Positions 10,666 through 19,894 of a stretch of 64,000 nucleotides of DNA are shown here, one piece after another (within the stretch, counting starts at the first letter, position 1; the number at the start of each line of letters is the position of its first letter). This stretch comes from Strigamia acuminata (taxonomy: Eukaryota; Arthropoda; Chilopoda; Geophilomorpha; Linotaeniidae). Where the stretch lies: assembly GCA_949358305.1 (NCBI GenBank), contig OX442314.1, forward strand, positions 47,686,581-47,750,580, written 5' to 3'. A program made the position numbers and the translations under genes. Under the pieces are notes generated by a model that was not told the origin of the DNA, made no database searches, and worked only from the letters and a program-made list of their open reading frames with translations.

Positions 10666-11207
10666 TTAATATTGTTGTGGTCTCGGATCCTTGTTGGTCG
10701 GATACGATTGTTGCTGCACGGCAGTCTTACACGTGGCTTCTGGTTGTCTAGGGTTAATGGCGTCCTGGCGAAACACGTGTTCGCAAAACGCTTCGGCGAT
10801 GATGAGATATTTCGGTCGTAGTTTTGCTACGACAAATATCTTTGGCTTGGTGTTACAGATGACTTGGGCAACTGGCATCGGTCCTCTATCAATCCGTGGT
10901 GTTCGGCCTGAAAGGTGAGGTGTGATGCTACTGTTGCTGCGATATGTCTGTAAGTGGCGCTTCCGGTCAAAACACGGGTTTAAATACCCCTAGTGACCGG
11001 AAATGACGTATTTGCATAAATTCGGGGAATTATGCAAATGGTTGACGTCATCATTACATTGATTCCGCAGAAATGGTAAAACTAATTTAGCTAGTTTTCT
11101 TTGTAATAATCATTTCGTGTTACATTTCAGATCAAAGAATAATATAATTCATTTATCATACACCCATATATTTTACTAAAACATTTTGTGACCTCGTGGT
11201 CACCACA
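10666..11207 (-). repeat. Internal truncated LTR between gag and pol
   Basis: This 542-bp segment aligns along its length with the outer LTRs but is clearly diverged. It keeps the LTR start (TGTGGTGACCACGAGGTCAC) next to a PPT copy and the promoter-like core: ATTTGCATAATTC, TACGTCA, TTCCGG, then TATTTAAACCCGTG. It lacks about 90 bp of the outer LTR's far end (the counterpart of 14328-14417), the part containing AATAAA. It could therefore start but not terminate transcripts. Promoter activity is my inference. Confidence 0.9.
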
Positions 11208-11221
11208 CGTCCCCTCCTCAG
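11208..11221 (-). promoter_or_regulatory. Second polypurine tract
   Basis: The minus strand reads CTGAGGAGGGGACG, identical to the tract at 3347-3360, and abuts the internal LTR. The leader before it (GCAATGT...CATTGCTGAGG) also matches the DNA after ORF3, so this junction derives from a 3' end. Confidence 0.8.
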
Positions 11222-11285
11222 CAATGTCGTTATAAAATTAAAAGATAAATGACATTGCAAAATTTCTCTTTAAAAATGTTTTTGA

Positions 11286-11648
11286 CTACCTCTTCCTCTC
11301 GAGTGACTCCTTGAGGGCACTCACAGGAGGAGGTGGGGTGGTTTTTCTTCTGCCGGTGGTTGAGCCACGGTATTTGCGTTTTTCGGTGGTGAAGTAGGCG
11401 ATTTTTTTGTTTAGTTCCTTAATTTGTTTTTCTAGCCATTCGGTATTTAACCATTTCTTTTTGATTTCATCCTCCGATTCATCAGTCGAGTCGTTTTCCA
11501 GTTCGTTGTCTAATTCGACGTTTAATTCGTTTTTTCCGGTAGTAATTATTTCGTTAGTCGGTGTATTATTCGTCTCGTCAGGGGTCTGGTCATCCGGGCG
11601 TGTAGCAGACAGATTTATTTTTTCTCTGTCTGCTTCAACCAGTTTTTT
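11286..11648 (-). CDS. Gag-side pro-frame ORF, protease missing
   Basis: This frame would be entered by -1 slippage at 11642-11648 and runs to a stop at 11286. It is also open back to 11753 as an overlap with gag. The product is acidic then basic, with a helical stretch (EKQIKELNKKI). It ends in a Pro-rich, basic tail that resembles in position the end of ORF3, followed by similar 3' leader and PPT. No DSGA protease motif is present. I infer an internal deletion that fused the start of pro to the 3' end region. Confidence 0.7.
   Translation of the reverse strand, partial: KKLVEADREKINLSATRPDDQTPDETNNTPTNEIITTGKNELNVELDNELENDSTDESEDEIKKKWLNTEWLEKQIKELNKKIAYFTTEKRKYRGSTTGRRKTTPPPPVSALKESLERKR
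11604..11648 (-). promoter_or_regulatory. -1 ribosomal frameshift signal
   Basis: On the minus strand the slippery heptamer A AAA AAC (11648-11642) is in register with gag codons (AAA at 11647, AAC at 11644). A 7-nt spacer follows, then a perfect 10-bp inverted repeat AGCAGACAGA/TCTGTCTGCT (11634-11625 with 11613-11604) around an 11-nt loop that contains the gag stop region. Slippage by -1 leads exactly into the pro-frame ORF. This is the classic retroviral-type arrangement. Confidence 0.88.
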
Positions 11649-14242
11649 GTTATTTCGTCGAATTTCGCTGTTAGCTTTTCTAACATTGCGGCCATTTCGG
11701 CGGCTCTTTTCTCTTCCTTCCTCTTTTTTCGTTTCGTACAGTCTCTCCTCCAATGTCCCAGCTCATTACAATAATTGCAAGGTCTTGTGGTAGAGCTTTC
11801 CGCCCGCCTGAATGATCGTTTCGTGAAATCCCTTTTTTCGTAAGGCTTGTCATTCTTTGGGTTGCGATGCTCGGTTTTGTTCGCGTCGCCTTCTGAGTTT
11901 TGCTCGGAGTTGTCTTCTTCACTTTCCCTCCCGTCTTCGAAGTTAGGTGTATGGGTTTCCGTACTAGCTTGATAAGCTTTTGGGGCTGGGATCGGATTAG
12001 AAGTCGACTTGTCGCTGGGTTTCTTCGGTGGGGCCGCCTCTATGTCTCCGTTTAGGAACGTTCGCGACCGGATTAACCGCCCCGCGTCGTTATTTCTGGC
12101 GTGGATTCGCTGTATGCGAAGCTGGACCAATTTTCTTTCTTCCGGTGTCAGAGCGTCTGTGTACCGGTCATTTACTTCTTCGTGACGTTTATCGACAAAT
12201 TTCAACAGCTGTTCGAAGCTGTCGGTTGTTGGAGCGTTCATGTCGCGAAGTACCTTTTTGGATGCCTCGTTCAATCCTTTATCGAAAATTAGTCGTTGAG
12301 CGTAAGCGTCCAGCGGAGTATACAGTTCATTGAACAGACTTTTAGCTCGCAGAAAATAGGCTCGTAGCTCTTCTCCGGTCGCCTGCTGCATGAGACTGAC
12401 TCGTTGTCTAATCTCTTTCTGTGTCTCGCCATATTGTGTATTGAAGGCGACCACAAATTGCTCCCAATACTTCAAGTTCGCCTCCACATACCATTCTCTC
12501 GCCTCTCCTACCAGCATTTCTGGCAGTCCCTTAACTACCATTTCGTCCGGTTCGGCTCCGAGTCTCGAGATGGTGAGTGCCACCTCATTTAGAAATTTAT
12601 GTCCTGCCCTCCACGTACCGTCGAATTTCATCAGGCGCAGCTGGGGCCACTTGATGTTTCGGTCTTTGTTATCTAGCGCCCAACGGTCGGCTGAATATTT
12701 TCGGAGTAGGTTTTCATTCCGTTCGTCTCGTTCATCCAAGTCTTGGTTTCGGCTGGTCCGTGAATCGGTACGTATGTGTTCTTCTATCATTCGTAATCGT
12801 TCTTCCAGTATGGGGTCGGATTGGCTCTGACTCCCATAATTCGGTGAAATATTTCCGTTTTGAGGAAGGAATTGGTTATTTTGCGAAGAATTCTGGTGTT
12901 GAGGAGAATTTTGGTTAGTTAAAGTTGGGGAAGTCGCAGTCAGCTGCGTTCCGGGGGGAAAGATTCCATTCACGGCTGTTCCGCTCAGGCTCCCGTTATT
13001 TTGTTTTATTAATACGGTTGATTTTCTCCCTCCGTATAGTTGCGAATTAATCTTTGCGGCTTCTCTCTCGGCGTCGTTGGCAGCCTTGATATTGGCTTTA
13101 GCTGCCTCGTTAGCTGCGTCGACGTTGGCCTTAACCACTCTGATGTCTTCAAGGCTTGGCATTGCCAACCTATCTTGTCCCTGTTGATTTCTGACCTGGT
13201 TTTTTTGTTTAATTAACCGTACCATTTTGGAATTTGGGTCGTTCGGCGTTTGGCTGGTATGGCCAGCTTTAGCGGCGAAAGATTGTGCGAAAGCCCACGA
13301 TTGTCTTCCTCGATTGTTGCGACTATCCTGCTGAAAAGCTTCCAAGAATTCGTTCTGCACTCCGACTGGCTCGTCCACGATACTAGCCCATCCCTGGACG
13401 TTAATTCCTTTCGAATCGAGCGAATCAGCTTCGCTTTCGTCGTCCGCGTCGGAACTGGTTCGGGTCGAGTCGTACGAGTCGGTCGTCTGGTTATTCGTTT
13501 TTTGACGTTTGACAGCCTTCTTCCCTCGTCGGATAGCTCTTTTTTCCGCCCGTTCTCTTGTCAGCCGGAGTATCGTTTCCAACTGGGCCAATGGGTCTCC
13601 ATTTTCGTCAAACGGTATCCCCTCCAATCGGGCGATCACATAGGCTTCCATACATTGATTAATCTGGGATCGCGTTGAATTATAGCCGTGTTGGATGGTT
13701 ACTCGATTGCGTTGAGTTCCGTCGTCGTCTCTATCGAACAGGCTAAACCCATTTTCATCTTTGTCGGATTCTTTTCCTATCGATTCTGTAAAGTTGGACT
13801 GCGTATTTTTATTCGATGGTTTTGGAGTGTTTTCAATCGGTGTTTTGCCGACAGACGTTTTTTCGACGTGATTCGGCGTTTTTCCAATTGGTGTTTTTTC
13901 GACAGACGTTTTTTCGACGGGTGGTTTTTCGACATGGTTTTTATCGATTGGTGTTTTTCCAGTCGTATTTCTTTTTGTCGATTCCGGTGGTAATTTATCG
14001 TCGTTATTTTTATCGATTGGTGTTTTTCCAGTCGTATTTCTTTTTGTCAATTCTGGCGGTAATTTATCGGCGTTATTTTTATCGATTGGTGTTTTTCCAG
14101 TCGTATTTCTTTTCGTCGATTCTGGCGGTAATTTGCCCAACGCTGGGCTAGCTAACGCTTCGGCCCTTGCCTTGGCTGATTCCATGGCTTTTCTTCGGGC
14201 GCTTGCGGTTGAAGGATTTCGATTCTTTCCGCTTTTCGACAT
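11615..14242 (-). CDS. gag: Gypsy gag with CCHC zinc knuckle
   Basis: I chose ATG 14242 (MSKSGKNRNP...); the frame is open further upstream only through a TTG codon. The 875-residue product has a Lys/Thr-rich N-terminus with three tandem copies of PPESTKRNTTGKTPIDKN-like units (about 13960-14130) and degenerate EKT(S/P) repeats. A retrotransposon capsid-like region lies near residues 530-690 (KFDGTWRAGHKFLNE...EAREWYVEAN). One zinc knuckle, CNYCNELGHWRRDC, is near residue 821. The frame ends at 11615, downstream of the slippery site. The capsid and knuckle order supports virus-like-particle assembly and RNA binding. Confidence 0.92.
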   Translation of the reverse strand: MSKSGKNRNPSTASARRKAMESAKARAEALASPALGKLPPESTKRNTTGKTPIDKNNADKLPPELTKRNTTGKTPIDKNNDDKLPPESTKRNTTGKTPIDKNHVEKPPVEKTSVEKTPIGKTPNHVEKTSVGKTPIENTPKPSNKNTQSNFTESIGKESDKDENGFSLFDRDDDGTQRNRVTIQHGYNSTRSQINQCMEAYVIARLEGIPFDENGDPLAQLETILRLTRERAEKRAIRRGKKAVKRQKTNNQTTDSYDSTRTSSDADDESEADSLDSKGINVQGWASIVDEPVGVQNEFLEAFQQDSRNNRGRQSWAFAQSFAAKAGHTSQTPNDPNSKMVRLIKQKNQVRNQQGQDRLAMPSLEDIRVVKANVDAANEAAKANIKAANDAEREAAKINSQLYGGRKSTVLIKQNNGSLSGTAVNGIFPPGTQLTATSPTLTNQNSPQHQNSSQNNQFLPQNGNISPNYGSQSQSDPILEERLRMIEEHIRTDSRTSRNQDLDERDERNENLLRKYSADRWALDNKDRNIKWPQLRLMKFDGTWRAGHKFLNEVALTISRLGAEPDEMVVKGLPEMLVGEAREWYVEANLKYWEQFVVAFNTQYGETQKEIRQRVSLMQQATGEELRAYFLRAKSLFNELYTPLDAYAQRLIFDKGLNEASKKVLRDMNAPTTDSFEQLLKFVDKRHEEVNDRYTDALTPEERKLVQLRIQRIHARNNDAGRLIRSRTFLNGDIEAAPPKKPSDKSTSNPIPAPKAYQASTETHTPNFEDGRESEEDNSEQNSEGDANKTEHRNPKNDKPYEKRDFTKRSFRRAESSTTRPCNYCNELGHWRRDCTKRKKRKEEKRAAEMAAMLEKLTAKFDEITKNWLKQTEKK

Positions 14243-14311
14243 TTTCGATAGTTTGTAAATTCCAAACCGTAAGATATGTTTATTTAAATAGTCTGACAAG
14301 TCAAACTATCC

Positions 14312-14325
14312 CGGACAGACCCCCA
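14312..14325 (-). promoter_or_regulatory. Candidate primer-binding site
   Basis: Two bases inside the 5' LTR the minus strand reads TGGGGGTCTGTCCGGG. A TGG-start G-rich site here is expected for minus-strand priming. From memory it resembles the 3' end of tRNA-Pro imperfectly. The tRNA identity is not established. Confidence 0.55.
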
Positions 14326-14327
14326 CG

Positions 14328-14937
14328 TGTCGTAACCTTGATTCCGGTAAATAAACTTACACAATATCTTACAATAATAACCTTTTATTTCACACTTGTA
14401 ATATAATACAAATATACTTAACAATGTTGTGGTCTCGGATCCTTGTCGGCGGATACGATTTGTTGCTGCACGGCAGTCTTACACGTGGTTTCTGTTGTCT
14501 AGGGTAATGGCGTCTGGCGAAACACGTGTTCGCAAACGCTTCGCTTCGGTAGATATTACTATCGTAGTATTGCTACGATAAATATCTGTGACTGTGATTT
14601 ATAGATGAATTTGGCAACGGGCATCGATCCTCTATCAATCCGGTAAAACGGCCTGACGGTGAGGTGGTGATGCTAATGTTGCTCTGGTATCTATAAAGTG
14701 GGGGGTTTCTGGTCAGACACGGGTTTAAATACTGGCTGGACCGGAAATGACGTATTTGCCTAAATTCGGAGAATTATGCAAATTCATGACGTTGTCACGT
14801 CTGTCCCGCAGAAACGGTAAAACTAGTATAGCTAGTTTTCCCGTAATGATCTGACAATATTTTATTATGAATACTAAAATCATTATTTATTGAATTATAA
14901 ATTATTAAAACACTTTTGTGACCTCGTGGTCACCACA
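14328..14937 (-). repeat. 5' LTR of the Gypsy element
   Basis: This 610-bp copy is the partner of 2737-3346 and is nearly identical to it. TATTTAAA lies near 14724-14731 (minus strand) and AATAAA near 14385. The target duplication AATT follows at 14938-14941. Confidence 0.95.
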
Positions 14938-15279
14938 AATTTATGACATAAAATTTTTTTTAAAAAAAATCCATTTTAATCGCCAATGAATGATGAAAAC
15001 CAATTTTTAATCTAACAAAGCAAGATAACTATTAATGATATAGTTAACGAATACTTTATTTGTGACACATTTTCAACAAAAGTGAAAAATACATGTTACT
15101 TCAATGAAGTTTTTTCAACTCCCGAGAATATGATAAATAATCTGGTATCGGCCGAAATTACCAAAGGCTAAAAACATCTATTTGTAGACTAAAAACATCC
15201 ATTTTGATTAAACCATTAGGTGTATTCAATATAATTTGATTGCAAATCAGAAAGTTGATCCAACATTTCCACCAGCTCC

Positions 15280-15385
15280 GTGAATCGTAACGTCCACCGT
15301 ACGGTACGAGTCGTGCATTGTAACGTCCATTGTATGTTACGAGTGTATAGACGTTACAGTGTATTGGGGTGTATAACCGAATAAA
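15280..15385 (+). promoter_or_regulatory. Conserved upstream array of gene A1
   Basis: Direct and inverted copies of a TAACGTCC/GTTAC motif (near 15288, 15321, 15336, 15350) lie 50-150 bp before ATG. They are preserved in the same order upstream of A2 (30250-30355). A GTATAAC box follows at about 15371. Binding by a regulator is inference. Confidence 0.5.
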
Positions 15386-15434
15386 TCAGTTCTTCTCTCA
15401 AGTCATTCATTACCTGCACCGGAAATACAAAAAA

Positions 15435-16244
15435 ATGGAACCAGGACATTTTGCTAAACTGTTTCTTGGTCTTAATTACTTGGAGTGGTTATTACCACCA
15501 GTCGTTGTGGGTCAACAGACAGACGTCCCCGAGATTAAATATGTCCCCGAGATTAAAGACAACAATGATCCCGAATGGGAACTGATGAGGAACATCCAAA
15601 ACGATGACCTCCGCTATGAAATGGTGCGCGACAAATGGAATAATTTAGTCATCCCAGATCCGACTATTAATTTAACGAGCCACAGAACTGCGCTTGCTCC
15701 TGCTGAAACGTGTGGGAAAAAGAAACAGCTGTCCGACGGTAACGAGCAAGAGCCGAAGAAAATGCGAACTTGTACGGAGTATTTAGACGAGGAAATAAGC
15801 AAAGTTGTAGGGAATTTGGAGGACGTAAAGGACCAAGAGACGTACGACTACGAAATGAGGAAAGAGCAGCTCCGGAATGAAATAAAGGTGCAGGAGTCGG
15901 CGATTGATAAGCGCTTCCAATCGCTGAGCAGGAAATTGAGTAGAGCACGAGGAAAGTTACGGTGGAAGTTTGAAAAGTCTAGCAACGAGCTGTACAATAT
16001 TCATTGTGAGAATTTAGATAGTGCTACTACGCCGCTGCATTCGCAAATTGATAAGATGGTAAAAGACAAGGGCGAAATGTTGTCTTTTTTCGAGTTTTAC
16101 AGCGAATTGAACAACTCTTCTCTTTCAAATGTCGACAGAGCATTGATCGATCAAACTCGATACGATGAAATTGAAGCAATCGAAAGTGCGTATACGGTGA
16201 TTGACAGTTTTTATAAAAGACCAGAATTAGAAGAAATGGATTAA
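15435..16244 (+). CDS. Family gene A1, coiled-coil protein
   Basis: The start is ATG 15435 (MEPGHFAK...), matching the start of A2; upstream only GTG extends the frame. The product has 269 residues. A short hydrophobic N-terminus is followed by the family signature NNDPEWE, then IPDPTINLTSH, then a basic stretch (KKKQLSDGNEQEPKKMR). A long charged, coiled-coil-like region (EYLDEEISKV... to about residue 195) follows, and the acidic C-terminus has the pattern SNVDRALIDQTRYDEI. No signal peptide or membrane segment is seen. The coiled-coil layout faintly recalls Sds3/BRMS1 proteins, but I do not claim homology. It is single-exon and stands in tandem with B1. Confidence 0.75.
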   Translation: MEPGHFAKLFLGLNYLEWLLPPVVVGQQTDVPEIKYVPEIKDNNDPEWELMRNIQNDDLRYEMVRDKWNNLVIPDPTINLTSHRTALAPAETCGKKKQLSDGNEQEPKKMRTCTEYLDEEISKVVGNLEDVKDQETYDYEMRKEQLRNEIKVQESAIDKRFQSLSRKLSRARGKLRWKFEKSSNELYNIHCENLDSATTPLHSQIDKMVKDKGEMLSFFEFYSELNNSSLSNVDRALIDQTRYDEIEAIESAYTVIDSFYKRPELEEMD

Positions 16245-16892
16245 AGCTAGCATTTAATGAGATTCAAATGTTTAAATTATTGAAATTTTTATTTCATTTT
16301 AGCTTTAAAATTAGCGACACAACTAAAATCTAAATCTGCTTTCGGTCGGACTGCGCATGCGCACAAATTTTAAACAACAAAACATGTTTAGCTAATTTTG
16401 AATATAATTTTCCTGCGTGAACATTTTTTCAGTCTTTAAGCTGGCTGAAAAGATAAACTCGAATAAATAACTTTTTCAATGCGGCTAGCCCTATTTATTT
16501 TATTTATTTATTTGCTTATTTGACACGTATTTTTAGATTCAATAATTTTGACCCTAAAAAAAAAATAGATATGTATTTACTAATACATTAGTTATAATAA
16601 CAATCTTGGTTAAAAAAGGTAAAAAATAATATTGGACAATATGTAGGGGACACCTTGGGGACCACCCACTCTACTGGAGCTAAATGTAGAATAAATCTTA
16701 CTTCCTGTTCAACCTTCATGGAACCCGCATGTCAATCATTCTCGATCCAACAACATCAAAACGAAAAACTGCCATCCACCATACATCTAAATCTCAACAC
16801 ACGTTTTTATTAATTGTCTCGATTTATCATTAACTTTTATGATTTTAACTTTTTCCTAACTGAATTAGTTCGATATACAATTTTCCCTTTCC
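16245..16892. other. Intergenic, A1 to B1
   Basis: This AT-rich spacer is conserved in the right copy (31263-31934). It holds short A/T runs and a conserved stretch (ACACCTTGGGGACCACCCACTC) about 250 bp before the B1 start. No gene is seen. The B promoter is likely here. Confidence 0.4.
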
Positions 16893-19153
16893 ATGCCGGG
16901 TTTTCCGCCATTCGCGTTGCCAATATTACGTGATCCACACAAAATAAGCACATTTTCACCATTGCTTTCGCCACTGTTGCCATCTTTTAATCCACCACCG
17001 CCACCTCCAAGTATGTCATTCTCGCCAATACCTCCGTATCGGTTGCCATTGCCACCGTTGCCATCTTTTTATCCACCGTTGCCATCTTCTTATACACCGT
17101 TGCAATCTTTTTATCCACCGTTGCCATCTTTTAATCCACCACCGCCACTTCCAAATATGTCCTTCTCGCCAATACCTCCGAATCGGTTGCCATTGCCACC
17201 GTTGCCATCTTTTTATCCACCGTTGCCATCTTCTTATCCACCGTTGCCAACTTTTTATCCATCGTTGCCATCTTTTTATACACCACCGCCACCTTCAAGT
17301 ATGTCATTCTCGCCAATACCTCCGCTACCTCCGAGTCGGTTGCCATTGTCACCTCCACCTTCCAGTATGAGACCATCAACAATTCCTCATAAATTCATCG
17401 AAAGGATTACGAGCGAACTGCCTTTGCATCCAGCGGTGATAGAATTACCATGTAGTGAATCTGGTTCGTATTAAATATTTAATAAAAAATAATTTTTTGT
17501 ACGAAGTAATAAATTAACATTTGAATTTAACTTGAGTTCCTTATGTTACAAATGAAAACTTGAAAACAAAAGTAATTTTTTGAATTTTGTCGTTTTTCAG
17601 GTAATTACGACGACGATGAGATTCCGTTGAATAAAGAGTCGTTCGATGACAAACTTCGAATTTGTTTGGAACAGATTAAAAAGAACGGGTTTGTTCGGTT
17701 GCCAAAAATTTCATGGAACGAGGAAGACGACGACGACGTAGAATGTGTTGGAAAGTCAGTAAAGGCAGAAAAAAGCGAACACGAACCTCACAAGCTGGAA
17801 GTACCAAAGCTGAAAAGCGAACACGTACCTAGTGACGACGAAAACTGGCAGAGCGACGACGAAAACTGGCAGAGCGACGACGAATACTGGCAGAGCGACG
17901 ACCAAAACTTGAGAAATGCGCAGAATTTTCCGTTTTCTTGTTTGGTTTGCAACAAGAAATTTACTGGCAAAAAACCGTATCAGCAGCACTTAGAGAGCGC
18001 GCTGCACGCATTTCCCTTCGCCTGTGCACCTTGCAACAAAAAATTCACCGGCAAGGCACCCTACAACCAGCATTTGGCCAGCGCAATGCACTCGAGAAAT
18101 GCGCACGACGAAAACTGGCAGAGCGACGACGAAAACTGGCGGAGCGACGACGAAAACTGGCGGAGCGACGACAAAAACTGGCAGAGCGACGACGAATACT
18201 GGCAGAGCGACGACGAATACTGGCGGAGCGACGACGAAAACTGGCGGAGCGACGACGAAAACTGGCGAAGCGACGACGAAAACTGGCGGAGCGACGACGA
18301 AAACTGGCGGAGCGACGACGAATACTGGCAAAGCGACGACGAAAACTGGCGGAGCGACGACGAAAACTGGCAAAGCGACGACGAAAACTGGCGGAGCGAC
18401 GACAAAAACTGGCGGAGCGACGACCAAGACGAGGACGAAAACGAAAATAGAGATAACAACGATCCCGAATGGGAACCGATGAAGAACCTCCAAACCGATG
18501 ACGAGCGCTATGAAATGGTGCACGAGAAATGGAAGAATTTATTCATTCCAGATCCGACTATTAATTTAACGAGCCACACGAGCCGTTCGAAGAGAACTGC
18601 GGTTGCTCCTGCTGAAACGTGCGGGAAGAGGAGACGGCTGTCCGACGGTAACGAGCGAGACCCGAAAAAAATGCGAACTTATACGGAGTATTTAGACGAG
18701 GAAATAATGAAAGTGGAATGGAATTTGGAGGACGTAGAGGACCAAGAGTGGTACGACTACGAAATCAGGAAAGAACAGCTCCGGAAGAAAATGAAGGTCC
18801 AGCAGTCGGCGATTGATAAGCGCTTCCAATCGGTGAGCAGGAAATGGAGTAGAGAACGAGAGGAGTTACGGTGGGAGTTTGATAGGACTAACCACGAGCT
18901 GTACAGTGATTATTGTGAGAATTTAGATATTGCTACTACGCCGCTGCATTCGGATATTGATAGAATGGTAAACGACAACGGCGAGATGTTGGATTTCTTC
19001 GAGTTTTACAGCGACTTGAACAACTCTTGTCTTTCAAATGTCGACAGAAGATCGATCGATCAAAATCGATACGATGAAATTATGGCAATCGAAAATGCGT
19101 ATACGATGATTAACAGTTTTTATAAAAGACCAAATTCACAAAGAGTGAATTAA
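16893..19153 (+). CDS. Family gene B1: Pro-rich exon, DDENWRS repeats, two zinc fingers
   Basis: This is a two-exon gene. Exon 1 is 16893-17463 (ATG, Pro-rich with three tandem MSFSPIPP units, ending CSES-G). GT lies at 17464 and AG at 17599-17600. Exon 2 is 17601-19153. The join is in frame (phase 1) and B2 has the same junction. The predicted product is 707 residues. Exon 2 encodes an acidic region and three DDENWQS-type heptads. Two fingers of pattern C-x2-C-x12-H-x5-H follow (CNKKFTGKKPYQQH and CNKKFTGKAPYNQH), resembling dsRNA-binding JAZ fingers, then 15 more heptads and the family C-terminal domain (NNDPEWE, IPDPTINLTSH, coiled coil). Function unknown; nucleic-acid binding is a reasonable inference. 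Confidence 0.82.
17843..18428 (+). repeat. 21-bp coding minisatellite (DDENWRS heptads)
   Basis: Tandem 21-bp units (GACGACGAAAACTGGCGGAGC and variants) encode DD(E/K)(N/Y)W(R/Q)S. There are three units at 17837-17905 and 15 at 18106-18428, separated by the two zinc fingers. The paralogue B2 has only three units and no fingers. The length is a multiple of 3, so unit gain or loss keeps the frame. Confidence 0.92.
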
Positions 19154-19528
19154 AGCTTGTCTTCACAAATTTAAGAATCTATTTTCGTTGATGGATTGAC
19201 GTTGCAGCAATATTAATAAGACTAATACCTTTTAAAAATAAAAAAAATAAAAATAACGTGGATTTTTATACTCCTTGTTCTTCGTTTTAAGACTGAATTG
19301 TAGCTATGTGAAATAAGAAATTGGTGGCCTTTACACGATAATCAAAATAGAAAGCAGAAGAATAAAAAAGAAACTCGAATTAAATTTAATACACGAAGAA
19401 AAGTTGAAAAACGAGTTGTAGAAATAAATTCAAATTTCAAATTTTAAAACGACAAAATAATCGTTTTTCAAAACATTAAAAATTCATTCACCACCATTCA
19501 ATCACACACGGCGCACTCGAACAGTCAA

Positions 19529-19813
19529 ATGTCCAAAGCAACCAAACAACCAACGTCTTTGGCCATTTATGGTATCAACGATAGCGATCAAAGAGACGAC
19601 GAAACTATCAATCCCCTCATGGCAGAAAGTAAAAGAAAAGTGGAAATTAGAGAGAAAAAATCAAAAACCCGAACGAACCAAATTACTCAAATTACTTTTA
19701 TCAGATTGCTTCTCGCGCAGACGGTAAAATCAAACACCCACCTAGAAAAACTTTTTATGTCGACAAACAGCGACGACGATTCGGAAGAGGACAGTGGATC
19801 ATTGCGTTTCTAA
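19529..19813 (+). CDS. Small conserved ORF next to gene B1
   Basis: This 94-codon ATG frame (MSKATKQPTSLAIYGIND...) has a Lys/Arg-rich middle and an acidic Ser/Asp tail. The right copy (33953-34096) shares the first 46 codons and then stops, and a third fragment lies at 48190-48345. Substitutions between copies keep much of the reading frame. I do not recognise it. It may be a small gene of the duplicated block or a gene end. Confidence 0.4.
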   Translation: MSKATKQPTSLAIYGINDSDQRDDETINPLMAESKRKVEIREKKSKTRTNQITQITFIRLLLAQTVKSNTHLEKLFMSTNSDDDSEEDSGSLRF

Positions 19814-19894
19814 GCCACTGCCTCTCACCGCAAACCTCCGAGCCCGTTGATCGTCAATCCGAAACAGGAAGCCATCCTAATACCACACACCACT

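Larger units (their letters stand above)
2737..14937 (-). mobile_element. Gypsy-type LTR retrotransposon with internal third LTR
   Basis: This complete 12.2 kb element reads on the minus strand. In transcription order it holds the 5' LTR (14328-14937), a PBS-like site, gag, a -1 frameshift signal and short pro-frame ORF, a PPT copy, a truncated internal LTR (10666-11207), pol (protease-RT-RNase H-integrase), ORF3, PPT and the 3' LTR (2737-3346). Both LTRs are 610 bp, begin TGTGGTGACC and end in ACA, and differ at one base by eye. The flanks carry AATT on both sides. The paralogous empty site at about 46060 reads ACAATTTAT. Near-identical LTRs indicate recent insertion, and all major frames are open. 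Confidence 0.95.

Noticed and set aside
10666-11207. Internal LTR as an ordinary nested solo LTR
   Set aside because: It has a PPT on one side, lacks its far end, shows no target duplication, and the coding junction is repeated on both sides.
15435-16244. Calling the A/B family Sds3/BRMS1 proteins
   Set aside because: Only coiled-coil spacing is similar; no diagnostic residues could be aligned by eye.
16893-17474. Exon 1 of B1 as a complete 193-residue gene
   Set aside because: Using the donor at 17464 joins it in frame to 17601, and B2 shows the identical junction, so the apparent stop is intronic.
17938-18523. Long alternative frames (Ala/Thr/Arg or Val/Pro-rich) over the heptad array
   Set aside because: A 21-bp tandem repeat is open in several frames by construction; only the DDENWRS frame continues into conserved sequence on both sides.
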